Translations under genes and position numbers: made by a program | The notes under the pieces: model-generated | Database searches by the model: none | Told to the model about the DNA's origin: nothing | What the model saw: the letters and a program-made list of their open reading frames with translations, nothing else | Part shown: in pieces, positions 1-12,000 of the stretch | Layout of the letters: each line of letters starts with the position of its first letter | How positions within the stretch are numbered: the stretch's first letter is position 1 | Origin: Armadillidium nasatum | Lineage: Eukaryota; Arthropoda; Malacostraca; Isopoda; Armadillidiidae | Reading direction: 5' to 3' | Assembly (NCBI GenBank): GCA_009176605.1 | Contig: SEYY01000772.1 | Span: forward strand, 1 to 64,000 | Length of the DNA: 64,000 nucleotides

Positions 1-5
1 TATAT

Positions 6-67
<62 letters not shown>
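1..67. repeat. (TA)n microsatellite
   Basis: Alternating TA with one AA and one TT interruption. It runs off the left edge of the window. Confidence 0.95.
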
Positions 68-69
<2 letters not shown>

Positions 70-284
70 AACGAATTGGCATCCCATTTTCGCGTTATTT
101 TACATGTGAAATGCTATTTGTATAAATTTTATCTATTGCTTTAATAATCCTTAATGAGGAATAGTGGCTTAATGTTACTATATTAATTTAAGTAAGGTTC
201 TTGTGTCGAAAATAAGTTTAATTTTAATAATGATGTCTTATGAGAATAGCATTTAAATTAGCCATTGATAAAAGGTGCATTGTG

Positions 285-649
<365 letters not shown>

Positions 650-729
650 TGTTCCTGGAGAACCTTATACGTGTTATAAAGCATAATGCCAACAAAGTAG
701 GAAGCAACATAATGCTAAAAATCATAAGT

Positions 730-1640
730 TTTAATAATTATTATAAGTAACTAGACGTTTCGGATCAATATACAAAATCCATTATTAATATTATCTGTAA
801 CAAGATCAAAAGAATAATTAATGACAGGTCACAAAATGAATGAAAAAAAGTCTTTAAAATTAAGATTAATGATATAGAGGGAAAAAAACAGTCTAAGTTG
901 TATGTACAGGTGATAATTAAGAAATGGTAAATTTGAAATAAACATTGTTGGTATTTGCAGAAGTTGAGCTAGTTGGTTATGTATGATATACACATGCATA
1001 AAATATAGGGGAAGAGTTAATAGATTAAGAGGGGAACAGATGAGGTTGCTGAATTTAATTGGGGTTAAGACGTTTGATATAAAGGGATTCGAGGATTTTC
1101 TTGTTAGAAAATGAAGGGTTAGAGGATAGAATGCTGAAGTTAGATGCACGGAGAGGATGCTTATGGAACATAGCATGATTGCTTTCAGATGAAGTGAGAA
1201 GATGAGTACGGAATGACATGCTGAGATACTTGGACTGACAGTTGTAATTGTAGGCCAGTTTGGCCTACGTAGCAGGAATTACATCCCACACACTTAAAAA
1301 TGTAAACCACCGATGATCTGAGCACCAGGGGGAGTGCGTTTTTGTACAAAAAGAGGATTGGATAGAAAAGGAGTTGATGTCTGTAAGATGGGGATTTAAC
1401 TGAGGGAATTGACGAAGTAGAGCAAGACGAATTTCTTTGTTAAGCATTAGAGATAGGGTGCCGAGATATGGAATTTTAAGATATGTGTCAAGTTTTGGAA
1501 CAGTTGGGATAGATAGTTTAGGACGGAAAATATCGGATATAAAGTTGTGAATTGATGAATCAATAAAGGCGGGTAGGAAAGAGTTAAATGAAATTTTTTT
1601 TTTTGAGATATGAGAGTTCTAGATGGAATAGCCACCAAGA
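730..1640 (-). mobile_element. Decayed Penelope-like element (family 2)
   Basis: On the minus strand, 1638-1265 encodes the region just before the GIY-YIG domain of Penelope-like elements: 'IPYLGTLS' followed by an Arg/Leu/Gln-rich stretch and 'FCTKTHSPWCSDHRWFTF'. In a neighbouring frame comes the endonuclease signature 'KCVGCNSCYVGQTGLQLQ', corresponding to the usual CxxCxxxYVGxT motif. Downstream (about 1176-1000) 'NFSILSSNPSFSNKKI' and 'LESLYIKRLNPN' match the C-terminal block typical of these proteins. The coding sequence changes frame at least twice, so the copy is dead. It differs from the PLE at 1962-3530. The family assignment rests on motif recognition only. Confidence 0.65.
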
Positions 1641-1749
1641 GGAACTAATGCGGAAAGTACGATGTAGATAGGAAAGAATGGTGGAAGATTTGATCGTATT
1701 GGAAGCAAAGCTTAGAAAATGAAGCCAAGGAGAGAAGAGGAAGGCTTGC

Positions 1750-1930
<181 letters not shown>

Positions 1931-1961
1931 TATTAAGTGCTAATTTGGTTCGCACTGAGAT

Positions 1962-2668
1962 ATTTATTTAAAAATTCTTTCTCCCTAATAATCACTTGTT
2001 ATAAAACACAGATATTAAAAACAGCTTTATTAGTAACATAATATTTCTTTTAAGTATGACAAATCCTAGCTTTCGTGGAGCATTTTCGCTCCACCTCTTT
2101 CAGGGTATGTCAAGAAAAGAATTGTTGTTATGACTTTATTCCTCAATTATGAATCCTGAGCTGGTTGGTTGTTTGATTCATTGCCTTCCTGCCCATTTCT
2201 CCAAAGTCCGCTTAATGTTGTCACATGAAGAGGAATGCTTTAAGTAGTTGTTCGTGATATTATCTAATTTGTAGTTTCCGGTGTCTCGATTAAAGTTTAT
2301 ACTGTTTTTAATTGCGAAGGATTCGTAAAATTTTCGGAAGTTATGATTGTTGATATATTTTAGTGTTTCGAAGTTGTCTATTTTAATCATATGTCCTTCT
2401 TTTTGCAGATAGGAAATTAATGGTGAAAGCTGATTAAATGTGCGAAGGTCATATGAGTGTTGATATCTACGTCTCTTGATGTCAGTGGTTTCTCCTATAT
2501 ATACTTCCTTACATGAGTTGCATGGAATTCCATAGATGGCGGATTGCAATTAATTCTCGAGTTTTGGTTTAAATAATTTACCCAGAGTGTTGCTGTATTT
2601 TGTTACAATATTAATATTTTCTAATTTCATATTTACATCGGAATTTAATATTAATGTTTCTTTATATA
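1962..2668 (-). mobile_element. Penelope-like element, inverted left arm (GIY-YIG end)
   Basis: This is a near-identical reverse complement of 2836-3527. Minus-strand codons 2549-2178 encode the GIY-YIG endonuclease domain: 'IYGIPCNSCKEVYIGETTDI' then basic 'KRRRYQHSY', and the conserved tail 'FYESFAIKNSINFNRDTGN'. It lacks the upstream RT. Differences from the right arm are few (for example Tyr instead of His in 'ISYLQKEG'). GIY-YIG is the DNA nicking domain that PLEs use for target-primed insertion. Head-to-head partial copies are a known product of PLE transposition. Confidence 0.85.
2057..2112 (-). ncRNA. Candidate degenerate hammerhead ribozyme (left PLE arm)
   Basis: Minus-strand copy of the motif at 3384-3439, carried by the inverted PLE arm. 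See that entry for the folding. Confidence 0.3.
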
Positions 2669-3349
2669 TGTAGTCTTCATAACCTTAATCATGAAATTAA
2701 AACTATTGCTGATACATTCATTAAGTTATCATACCCCCCAAACACAATTTATAGTAGCATTAACAAAGCCAAAAAAATATTTAATAAAAAGGAAAATAAC
2801 TTAAACACAAACAACAACAAATTTAATAATTATAAAGAAACATTAATATTAAATTCCGATGTAAATATGAAATTAGAAAATATTAATATTGTAACAAAAT
2901 ACAGCAACACTCTGGGTAAATTATTTAAACCAAAACTCGAGAATAAATTGCAATCCGCCATCTATGGAATTCCATGCAACTCATGTAAGGAAGTATATAT
3001 AGGAGAAACCACTGACATCAAGAGACGTAGATATCAACACTCATATGACCTTCGCACATTTAATCAGCTTTCACCATTAATTTCCCATCTGCAAAAAGAA
3101 GGACATATGATTAAAATAGACAACTTCGAAACACTAAAATATATCAACAATCATAACTTCCGAAAATTTTACGAATCCTTCGCAATTAAAAACAGTATAA
3201 ACTTTAATCGAGACACCGGAAACTACAAATTAGATAATATCACGAACAACTACTTAAAGCATTCCTCTTCATGTGACAACATTAAGCGGACTTTGGAGAA
3301 ATGGGCAGGAAGCAATGAATCAAACAACCAACCAGCTCAGGATTCATAA
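2654..3349 (+). pseudogene. Penelope-like element C-terminal RT/GIY-YIG fragment
   Basis: An open frame of 231 codons. Residues 1-110 correspond to the linker after the RT thumb ('SLHNLNHEIKTIADTFIKLSY', 'NIVTKYSNTLGKL'), rich in Asn and Lys. Residues 105-150 carry the GIY-YIG domain ('AIYGIPCNSCKEVYIGETT'), with the Gly-Ile-Pro and Tyr-Ile-Gly pair and following Arg cluster. Residues 180-225 carry the conserved end ('NFRKFYESFAIKNSINFNRD'). The RT itself is absent, so this is a 5'-truncated copy whose frame is open only by chance of truncation. A few bases after the stop lies a candidate ribozyme, then (TA)n from 3531. The complete right arm of the palindrome extends to about 3530. Confidence 0.85.
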
Positions 3350-3383
3350 TTGAGGAATAAAGTCATAACAACAATTCTTTTCT

Positions 3384-3439
3384 TGACATACCCTGAAAGA
3401 GGTGGAGCGAAAATGCTCCACGAAAGCTAGGATTTGTCA
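3384..3439 (+). ncRNA. Candidate degenerate hammerhead ribozyme (right PLE arm)
   Basis: In the PLE 3' region a 7-bp hairpin (GTGGAGC / GCTCCAC, loop GAAAAT) is preceded by CTGAAAGAG and followed by CGAAAG. The outer arms TGACA and TGTCA pair. This resembles the hammerhead layout CUGANGA - stem II - GAAA. PLEs are known to carry hammerhead motifs in their terminal repeats. There is one extra A in the CUGA box, and stem III is not convincing, so activity is doubtful. Confidence 0.35.
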
Positions 3440-3525
3440 TACTTAAAAGAAATATTATGTTACTAATAAAGCTGTTTTTAATATCTGTGTTTTATAACAA
3501 GTGATTATTAGGGAGAAAGAATTTT

Positions 3526-3650
<125 letters not shown>

Positions 3651-3899
3651 AGTAATTATTTTTTTATTTAATTCATTAAAAATACTTTCAGCTTTATCCT
3701 CACTTATTTTTACAAATATACTTGTAATAATAAATTTTTAAGATTTAAAATAAAAAATTTGGAATTCAGTGTCCATGTGGGTTAAAAGGGGGTGAAGTAG
3801 GAAATTTGGAGGAACTTTTTCCCCTATTTAAGTTTGAGATCTAATTTTAGTCTTATACGAAAGCGGTAAGCATGCCGATGCCAAAAATTTATAACATGC

Positions 3900-4665
3900 A
3901 TGATCTATGTATAGCCACTGGCATGCTACAGGCTTTTGAAGTGGGTAGGGTTTTTGGGGATACTCAATTTTGGGGGACTTGTAACTAGAGAGTCGTTAGA
4001 CGTGGTACATTATTTGAACCAACATATTTTCCAGTCAAAATTACCTTATATACCAATTTTCAAGGAAATCGGAGTGGAAGTGGTTACCTCGAATGGGCGA
4101 TTTGTCCTAGAATGCCCTACAGTGGTGAAATATTTGAAATAATATTTCCAACAAGTGCTTATGTGATCGAAACGATTAATAAGTATATTAAAAAAAAACT
4201 CGATAAAAATAATCATCCAGAAGCATTCATCTTTGAAGCAAACAACATAACTTTGAAATGCTTTATTCATATTCAGAAATCTATTGTTAATTTGGTAATT
4301 GTAATCAGTCATTGAATAAAATTTTAGGATTTGACCAGGTATGGCATATCATTGAGGAAATCGGTGACCACATTGTTGACATTTTATCAGTAAGTTCTAT
4401 TCTAGTAAATTGGGATATTATAGAAGGTTCTTACCTTAATGGAATGCAAAAACCAATTTGTGTAGTTTTTTTTTCCTGATGTTCCTCCTGGTTATAAAAT
4501 GATGGAAAATCCTAATACGGTAATATATCTACCAGTTATAATTCCATCTATTAACTCAATTCATATTTAACTTACTGTTCAAAATCATAAATCTTTAAAT
4601 CTTAGAGGAGAAATAATAACTATTCGATTACATTTAAAATCAGTATAAACTTTTTTTTTCTCTCT
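3900..4665 (+). pseudogene. Polinton/adintovirus-like fossil: structural-type gene remnant
   Basis: Pieces such as 'PYSGEIFEIIFPTSAYVIE', 'KFDKNNHPEAFIFEANNIT'-like text and 'VPPGYKMMENPNTVIYLPV' match a protein family I recognise from Polinton/adintovirus-like elements common in arthropod genomes. Its function is not established. The likely next gene is the capsid-like one at 4674. This is an old, broken copy. It forms the left part of a fossil running from about 3900 to 12000 and interrupted by LINE-B. Confidence 0.55.
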
Positions 4666-4673
4666 ATTATAAA

Positions 4674-5262
4674 TGGAGCATAATTTAAATTGGATTAAAA
4701 GATTCGAATATCGAGATTATGAACCTTATATAGGAGCTAATTTAAATAAATTCGCTGATATAAGACTATCAGTTTAAATCAAGATGAATTTTTATTTCCT
4801 TCTTGAAGTTATATTTATATCGAAGGGTCAACCTGGAACTGGAGCAGGAAAACAAATATACATAAAATTAATTAATAATGGAACTATGTCCTTATTTTCA
4901 AGAGTTGATTACCAACTTGGAAATGAAAATATTGTAGGATATTCAAATCTTGGACAAGCATCAACTATGAAAGGATTTTTAACATGTCCTTTCAATTACT
5001 CAGAAGAGACACAATTACTTATTTAAAAACTCATCCGGAAATTTCAGTGTAGATATTCCTTTAAATTATATATTCGGATTTTGTGAAAATTATGATAAAG
5101 TAATTTTTGGAATAAAACATCAATTTGCTCTAAGAAGAAAAGAACACGACGATGATATTATATTAAAATCGTCTGATAAAAACGATAAAATATATAGAAA
5201 GTTCCAGATGGCAAAATTATTTGATCGAAAATAGTTTGGCGAATCCCACGTGTAACATATAT
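4674..5262 (+). pseudogene. Polinton/adintovirus-like fossil: capsid-like gene, left part
   Basis: Text such as 'GQASTMKGFLTCPFNYSEE' and 'VIFGIKHQFALRRKEHDDD' resembles the large structural (probable double jelly-roll) protein of arthropod Polinton/adintovirus-like elements. The gene is interrupted by the LINE-B insertion at about 5263 and resumes at 8732. Broken and old. Confidence 0.5.
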
Positions 5263-5740
5263 ATAGTTTAGTTTTCATGGTGAAAGGTTGTGTCAGTGTG
5301 TTCTCCGTGTCGTGTTTGTGTTTTTTTTTATCTTACTCGTTTTAATTTGTGTTTTAGTGCATTTTAGTGTATCCGTGTTTTTAAAAGTTTATAATTAATT
5401 GTTTATTTACTGTGCAAATTTGTTTTATCAATTTTCTGTGTTTTAAAATTTAGTATCTATAGTGGTTTAATTTTCAACGGAACTAGTGATTCATAAGTTT
5501 TAAGATAAGTTTTTAGCTAATATTTTGTTTTAAATAGTAATAGTTTTATAGTTATTTAGTTCCACAGTTGATTTTAACGTTTTAATATTTGTTTTTAACA
5601 CAAACATTATTTCGGTTTTTATTTCGTTTTGTTTGTCTGTTCGTTTGTCTGTCTGTTTGCTCGTGTGATTGTTTGTATGTTTATCGGTTTGCTAGATTGG
5701 CTGTTTGTTTGTTTGTTTTGATTGTGGGTGTTTGTGAAGA

Positions 5741-6590
5741 ATGGTTGGTGTGTGCAGACGTGGGTTCTCTATCCACTTCACCAATATCCGTGGCTTATAC
5801 TCTAACTTAGCTTCTGTGGAATACCATCTCTCTAATTCTCATCCTAACCTTTTACTCTTGTCTGAGACCCAGATATCAAAGAATTCCTCTTCTAGCTTTT
5901 TTAATATATCTAACTATAACTTATTTCATAATTTCCGTTCTAAGGGTGGAGTTTGTGCCTATGTTAACATCAACACTCCAGTAACACGTCTTGTGAATCT
6001 TGAATCTCCTAACTTCGATATTCTGTGGCTTAAAATCTTTCTTCCTACCACTTCAATAATCTTGTGCTTCTGCTACTGTTCTCCTAATAGAACAGATTTT
6101 TCTACCTTTTTTGAGTACCTAACTACTTCTCACGAGACTGTTACAATCTTCGCATCCAAATACTGAGGTCCTCTATTTAGGGGATTTCAACGTACATAAC
6201 ACTGAATGGTTGGGTTCCTCTCATACCGATTCAGGGGGAGAGGAAGCCGAATCATTCAGCATTCTCAACGATCTGGAGCAACTGATTAAAGAACCAACAC
6301 ACATTCCAGATCGTCCCAACCAATTCTTGAACACTCTTGATTTATGTTTCACTACTAGTCCTTCTCTCTATAAATATGCTGTCTTCGCACCTATTGGTAA
6401 ATCTGACCACAATCTAATTACTCTTAATTTTCAAGCTTTCTCTCCAACTGCTCCACCCTGCCCTAAGCGTATCTTCTGGCGCTTTGATCGGGCTGAGTGG
6501 GCGGCTTTGCGTTGCTTCTACGCTAACTATTCCTGGAGTGACTGCTTTGTCTCTGCAGACGCTTCAGTCTCTGCTGATAATCGTTGATGG
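5741..6590 (+). pseudogene. LINE-B APE-type endonuclease domain (frameshifted)
   Basis: The frame opens at ATG 5741 ('VCRRGFSIHFTNIRGLYSNL'); the minus-strand copy starts at the equivalent place ('RRRGLSITFANVRGL'). Motifs in order: 'LLLLSETQ' (metal-binding Glu), 'GGVCAYVNINTPV', and after a frame change near 6165 the 'YLGDFNVHN' motif, 'IPDRPNQFLNTLDL' and 'PIGKSDHNLITL' (catalytic Asp-His). This domain nicks the target DNA to prime reverse transcription. At least one frameshift (6150-6200) and a stop near 6586 separate it from the RT, so this copy is inactive. Confidence 0.85.
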
Positions 6591-8068
6591 GATGAACAGG
6601 TTCATTCCTTCTTCAACTAAATCTTTCTCTCCTCAAAATCCATGGTTCGATCGTGCTTCTTCTCGTGCCATTCAGGTTAGAGACATCGCGTATCGAGAGT
6701 GGAAAAATTCTCCTTCTCCTATCACTCTTGCTAATTTTCATTCAGCTCGGAATCGTTGCAGGGATATTCTTCGACGAGCAAAGCAGACTTTCACCAAACG
6801 AAGGTGTGCTGAGCTCCTAAATTCTCCTACTGATAAATCTTTCTGGCCTCTTGCCAAAAACATCTCTAACAACTTCTGTAAATCTTCCTTTCCTCCTCTT
6901 ATTCGCTCTGATGGTTCTGTTGCTAACACTCCAACTGAAAAGGCTAATCTCTTCGGCCTCCTATTCTCCTCTAATTCTACCCTGGACGACTCCGACAATG
7001 CTCCTCCTACTTCTTTTCCCCTCAGATGTCCCATGCCTTTGCCTGTGATTTCATTTGACCAGGTGCATGGGCTTCTGAAGTCTATGAACGTTAGGAAGGC
7101 AAGCGGCCCGGATGGCATTCCTCCCCGAGTTTTAAGGGAGTGTGACTTCTGAGCTGGCTCCGTCCCTCGTTCAACTTTTCTCTATATGTCTCAATACTAG
7201 TACTTTTCCTCAGTGTTGGAAGCGCGCATTAGTCCAGCCCATTCCGAAGAAAGGTAGCCGCTCTGATCCTTCCAACTATCGCCCTATAGCTCTCACTTGT
7301 ATTCTGTCTAAGATCTTTGAAACCCTTCTCAACTCTCACTTCTTAGACCATCTGGAATCTCATTCCCTTCTTTCTGATCATCAGTATGGCTTTCGACGTT
7401 CGAGGTCTACTGGTGATATGCTTTCCTATCTCACAGATCTATGGTCTTCTGCCCTTAGGGACCATGGGGAGATTTGCGTGGTGGCGCTTGACATATCTAA
7501 GGCGTTTGACCGGGTATGGCATGCGTCACTGCTTTCCAAGCTCCCCTCCTTTGGGTTTCCTCCTTCTCTTTGCTTACTTATGTCTAGTTTTCTTTCTAAT
7601 CGTTCCACTTCGGCTGTTGTTGATGGAGCGATTTCTTCTTCCTTTCCTGTCAATAGTGGTGTTCCTCAGGGCTCTGTCTTGTCTCCTACTCTATTCTTAC
7701 TTTTCATTAATGATCTTCTTAGCTCCTTATCTAACCCTATACATTCATATGCTGATGACTCAACCCTCCATTCTTCTACTCATTTCAAATCTGCTCCTTC
7801 CTTTGCATCTAGAATTGCTTCTCGTCTTCATCTTTCCGATTCCATTCTTGCAGATCTGGATACAATTTCCCGGTGGGGTCGTCTCAACCTTGTGAAATTC
7901 AACTCTTTAAAAACTCAACTTCTAGAAATCTCCCTCTCAAAGACACCTCCTAACTTTCCTATTTCTTTCGATGGTTCTCCCATCTCTCCTGTAGACAATA
8001 TAAACATCCTTGGCCTTCACATAAACAAAAAAATTGTCTTGGAAACCTCATATCACAATGGTTGCTAA
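6590..8068 (+). pseudogene. LINE-B reverse transcriptase
   Basis: The linker ('FSPQNPWFDRASSRAIQ', 'KRRCAELLNSPTDKSFW') leads to RT blocks: 'NVRKASGPDGIPPRVLREC', 'ALVQPIPKKGSRSDPSNYRP', 'SDHQYGFRRSRSTGDML', motif A 'VVALDISKAFDRVWH', 'NSGVPQGSVLSPTLFLLF', and catalytic 'SYADDSTLH'. All catalytic aspartates are present. A one-base frame change near 7145 splits the fingers from the palm, and another near 8040 ends the thumb. The family is the Jockey/CR1/I group; the exact clade is unresolved. Confidence 0.9.
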
Positions 8069-8588
8069 GGTGGCTTCAAAGAAGCTGGGAGTTCTGTGAA
8101 GACTGCGAGAATTTTTTTCTTCCTCGCAGTTACTCCAATTATACAAGGGTCTCATCCGCCCTTGTATGGAGTACTGCTCTCATATCTGGGGTGGCTCAGG
8201 TTTCACCCGTCTTTTGGATAGGGTTGAGTCAAAGGCTAAAAGACTTATAAACTGTCCCGCTCTTTCTAATTCTCTTGACTCTTTATCTTTGCGACGTGAT
8301 GTTGGTGCCTTGTCTCTTTTCTATAGGTACTACAGCGGCAAGTGCTCGAGGGAACTATCCACCCATGTACGTCCACCTTTACGGCGTCCTCGCAGCACAA
8401 GGGGTGCAATGACCGCGCATCAATTTTGCGTGGACATAGGCAACTCCAGGCTTGTCCGCTGTGGTGCCTCTTTCTTTCCTGCCACCTCTGTTTTGTGGAA
8501 CTCTCTTCCATCTTCTGTATTTCCCTCCGCAGTTAATCTCAATTTCTTTAAAGCCCGCGTCTGCGCCCACCTAAGAAATTTGCGTTAG
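8062..8588 (+). pseudogene. LINE-B C-terminal domain
   Basis: After the frame change the protein continues as 'MEYCSHIWGGSGFTRLLDRV', then 'LRRDVGALSLFYRYYSGKCS' and ends 'ATSVLWNSLPSSVFPSA' and 'NFFKARVCAHLRNLR'. This C-terminal block is typical of Jockey/CR1-group LINEs. The stop at 8586-8588 is followed by the 3' UTR and poly(A). Confidence 0.85.
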
Positions 8589-8700
8589 GTGGGTTCTGTA
8601 AGGGTGGTTTTCTTTTTTTGGTTTTGTGCTCTTTTACTTTTATTTTCATTCTTTTAACACCCCCTCCTTGAATAGGGCTTTGCCCGTGAGTGGTGGGGAA

Positions 8701-8731
<31 letters not shown>

Positions 8732-8735
<4 letters not shown>

Positions 8736-9066
8736 ATTTCAGATAAATGTGATAAAATCAAGTAATGATATTCTAAACAAAATTGTTTTAAATATTAACA
8801 TCTTAAACAGACAGTGCGAACGCTTAGAATTAAATAAATGACAAAAAAAATTTGATTAGGGATTGATTGTTACAGCCTGCAGAGAAACCGAGATATATTA
8901 TTTTAGCATTTCAAGAAAGTAAAGACGACAATCAAATTGTGAATGCATCTATATTTGCCCATTGTAATATAACTAACGGTTTGTTCAATTAAATAGCGAG
9001 AGATACCCAGAAATGGATCTTCAACTTGATTTTAATGAAAATGTTATCAGATTATTTTAATCATGT
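8732..9066 (+). pseudogene. Polinton/adintovirus-like fossil: capsid-like gene, right part
   Basis: Resumption of the capsid-like gene after LINE-B. Stretches such as 'DNQIVNASIFAHCNITN' fit the C-terminal half of the same family. Broken. Confidence 0.45.
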
Positions 9067-9455
9067 ACTTAATAAAGAAAACTTGTTCTTTTACTTTAAC
9101 AGAACACCGGAATTTATATCCATTGCTAATATTTGATATAAGTAATCAATCTGGAAAATTAAAAAAACTTAGTCACAAATATCAAAATACGAGCAACTTT
9201 AAAAAAATAAAAAAAATTAAACCTACAAAGGCTTATACATTAGTATTATCAGATCAAATTTTAAAATTAGAATTTGATAGAAATAAAACGAATATCGTTT
9301 ATTAGTTTTTTTCTCTTAAATAAATAAGATATTATTGCATTCATTGCAGAAAAATAACAAATACTGAAAATATTCGAAACGTTATGAATTCTAAAAGTAG
9401 TAAACTTAGAGGTACATGCTCAGAATGTGGGGAAATAAAACTCGATTAACTTCTA
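9067..9455 (+). pseudogene. Polinton/adintovirus-like fossil: small genes incl. Cys-rich zinc-ribbon-like
   Basis: About 9330-9450 encodes 'YYCIHCRKITNTENIRNV' and then 'LRGTCSECGEIKLD'. That is two CxxC pairs about 28 residues apart, a small zinc-ribbon-type protein repeatedly found beside the capsid genes of arthropod Polinton-like elements. The preceding 9063-9305 stretch, rich in Lys and Leu, is unassigned. Confidence 0.5.
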
Positions 9456-9829
9456 ATAATCAATGAAAATGAAAAAAAAGGAAATTCATATTTTCCGATA
9501 GAAGAATAAAATTTTGAGGTGGGGCGATTCATCCCCCACTCATAATAAAAAATATATTTTTAATATTATTTGTAAAAAATTTATTTATAATAACTTTTTT
9601 TTCCCCTATAATAAATGATGTACAACGAAATGAAAGTATATCTTACACCAAAGTAGTTTGAAAAAACTGTGCAATTCAATAAATAAAAAATCATTATTAT
9701 TTAGAATTAATCCATATCTTAAAGGTAATATATCTCTTCTAACTCAAACTCATCAAAACTAAATATTTAAAAGGTATGCCATTTAATTTAAAATTAAGTA
9801 AATCACAAGTAATAGCTTTGACATAACAC

Positions 9830-10370
9830 AGAGGATATTTAATAAAATTTAAAATGTTATTAGCGGCTGCAAGTGCAATCGGTTCTCTTGCTGGTGGAGC
9901 TAGTGCTATTGCAAAAAACCAGCAGATAAAAAAACAAAAAAAAAACAAAGAGACAATCGTAAAATGGTAGGAAAACTTTTTATTTAGATCCTTACCCTCG
10001 AAAAAAGTTAAATATTCCGATGAAAGCAATGAGTCAATATGATCTTATGAAATACGTTAATGAACTTAAAATTACAAACTTTATAGGAATTTATATGAGA
10101 GATGCTCTTCCAAATAATTCTGATAAAAATCAAAAGGAATGTTGGATCTTAAATTTTGATTCAGTTGAAGGTTCAGGAACTCTTTGGACATGTTGGTTTA
10201 AGAATTATAATAATTTATGCTATTATTTCGATTCATTCGTTGTTGAACCTCCGAAAAAAATTGAAAATTATATTCAGTGTTATTCAATATTCCATATTAT
10301 TATAGTTTCTATTCAATATATAAAATACAAAAATTTATACATATAATTTAGTTACTGAAATAAAGAGAAT
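9830..10370 (+). pseudogene. Polinton/adintovirus-like fossil: adenovirus-type protease remnant
   Basis: 'MSQYDLMKYVNELKI', 'FIGIYMRDALPNNSDKNQKE', 'LWTCWFKNYNNLCYYFDSF' and a following 'VVEPPKKIENYI' match the adenain-like cysteine protease found in Polintons and adintoviruses, which cleaves capsid precursors. Just before it, a Gly/Ala-rich 'AIGSLAGGASAIAK' fits a minor-capsid-like peptide. Broken. Confidence 0.55.
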
Positions 10371-12000
10371 AATAAAGAGAATGAAACAATAAAACATACT
10401 AATGATCTCATCATCTTTTGAAGTAACAAATAAAACTTAACACAATTGAAATCTGAAGATGATCATATTAAAAATTTTATTGAAGAAGTTAAAACTCAAC
10501 TGCTTGATTTGCATAATAATGATTGACTAAAGAAAGTTTTGAAAGCGTTTTAAAAAAACGATAAATAAACAGATTTCAATGCTAGTCAATTCAAAATTAT
10601 AATCGGGAATTTTTCTATTCGTATTAAGAATGAAAGACCATCTTCGAAGAAAACTGGTTATGTTATGCCATGTGAAGGATTTGTAGGTAAATTACATTGA
10701 CATCTTAATATACTGATCAATAAGTTTTGACAAAGTTATTTATCAACTGAGATGATTTTAAAGATTTAGGTATAAGTAAATATGGTAATACATACTCTTC
10801 AATAATAGAATAAAAAACATTCATCTTAAGAAAGGTGATATTATAAATTTCCAAGCTGCAAGTGATACAACCAACGAAAAATCTATGCATACTATTCAAG
10901 TGTTTTTAAAATATAATTTAGGAAATCTAAATGACTATTCCGAAGAAAATATATTGGGAGATGAACATATTAACGGTAAAATTATAAGTGACAGCTCTGG
11001 AGATGAGATATTGAGGATGAAGAAATCAGAATGAATAATATATTTTAAAAGATAGAAAAATATAGAGGGGTACCTATGAAGAGATGGAGAAAGAAAGATG
11101 GAAAAGGGAGAGAAAACTGTGTAAAGAGGAAAGAGAGAAGAATGAGATAGGAAAGGAGACAAGGGTACCTCTGGAAGATATTGAGAAAGAAAGACGCAAA
11201 AGAGTGAAATGAGGAGATATCTAATGAAATTTTATGAATTAATATTATAAATTCAAATAATATATTTTTAAAACATACTTTAAATTTTTTAAAATATCGT
11301 TATAAGTAATTAGGAAATTCCCTAACTCAAAAATCAAAAGATTATCAAAATTATATATTATCTTTCTTTCAGCTTGCGAAAAAATTTTTCTTTTCCATAA
11401 TAAAAAAGTTGGAAAACAAATTAGAACTATTAGAAATTTTAAATTATTCACCGGGTTACGTGCAAACCACAAAATTATCAGATTTAATTAAAGAAGTATC
11501 TTATAAAGTTATTGAATTAAAAAAATAGATGCAAAATAGGACCCTCAATCTTTGCAAATCTACGTGTTGGAGAGGATAAGGTAATTAATTTATTTCTTCC
11601 ATGAAGATATGTAAATCTCTTTAATGATGAGCAAATTAAAGTTGTCAATGAAAGCGATTTTAAAATGCAATATATTGGGGAAAAAAATCATCAAATTACT
11701 TTTTCGTAAGTAATTCATAAATCTTTTTTCTCTATAATAAATGCAGAGCATTGAAAATCTTTCAGAAATTAAAGTAGTAAACACTGATAGGATACGAGAT
11801 CTCATAGATTTAAACACTTTTACTAGTAATGATATCGAAGGATTAGAAGATATTTTATATAAATTTATTGACTACATAACCTTTCTAAAAACACTGATAA
11901 ATAGCTCATGAACCGATAAAAAAAATTAATATTTGAAAATAATATTGAAGATTAAGACTAATTATTTAAAAAGAAATAATTATATATAATACTCATATCC
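10371..12000 (+). pseudogene. Polinton/adintovirus-like fossil: decayed remainder
   Basis: Scattered coding-like pieces continue on the + strand, for example 'FKIIIGNFSIRIKNERPSS', a Lys/Glu/Arg-rich stretch at 11040-11210, and further text to about 11990. I cannot name the individual genes. The whole element (3900-12000, minus the LINE) carries many breaks, on the order of tens, and is old. No polymerase, integrase or terminal repeats were recognised. Confidence 0.35.

Larger units (their letters stand above)
5263..8731 (+). mobile_element. LINE-B, near full-length non-LTR retrotransposon
   Basis: The 5' end is set by comparison with the minus-strand copy ending at 62225: both begin 'TATATAGTTTAG' followed by a GGTGAAAGG-type sequence. 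A long T/G-rich 5' UTR (5263-5740) contains TTTG/TCTG repeats. Then follow endonuclease, RT and a C-terminal domain, a 110-base 3' UTR ending GTGTAAA, and about 27 A. Length is about 3.5 kb with no separate ORF1 seen. It lies inside the Polinton-like fossil, so it is younger than that element. I could not see a clear target-site duplication. Confidence 0.85.

Noticed and set aside
7426-7653. Minus-strand gene overlapping the LINE-B RT
   Set aside because: Shadow frame of the RT on the opposite strand.
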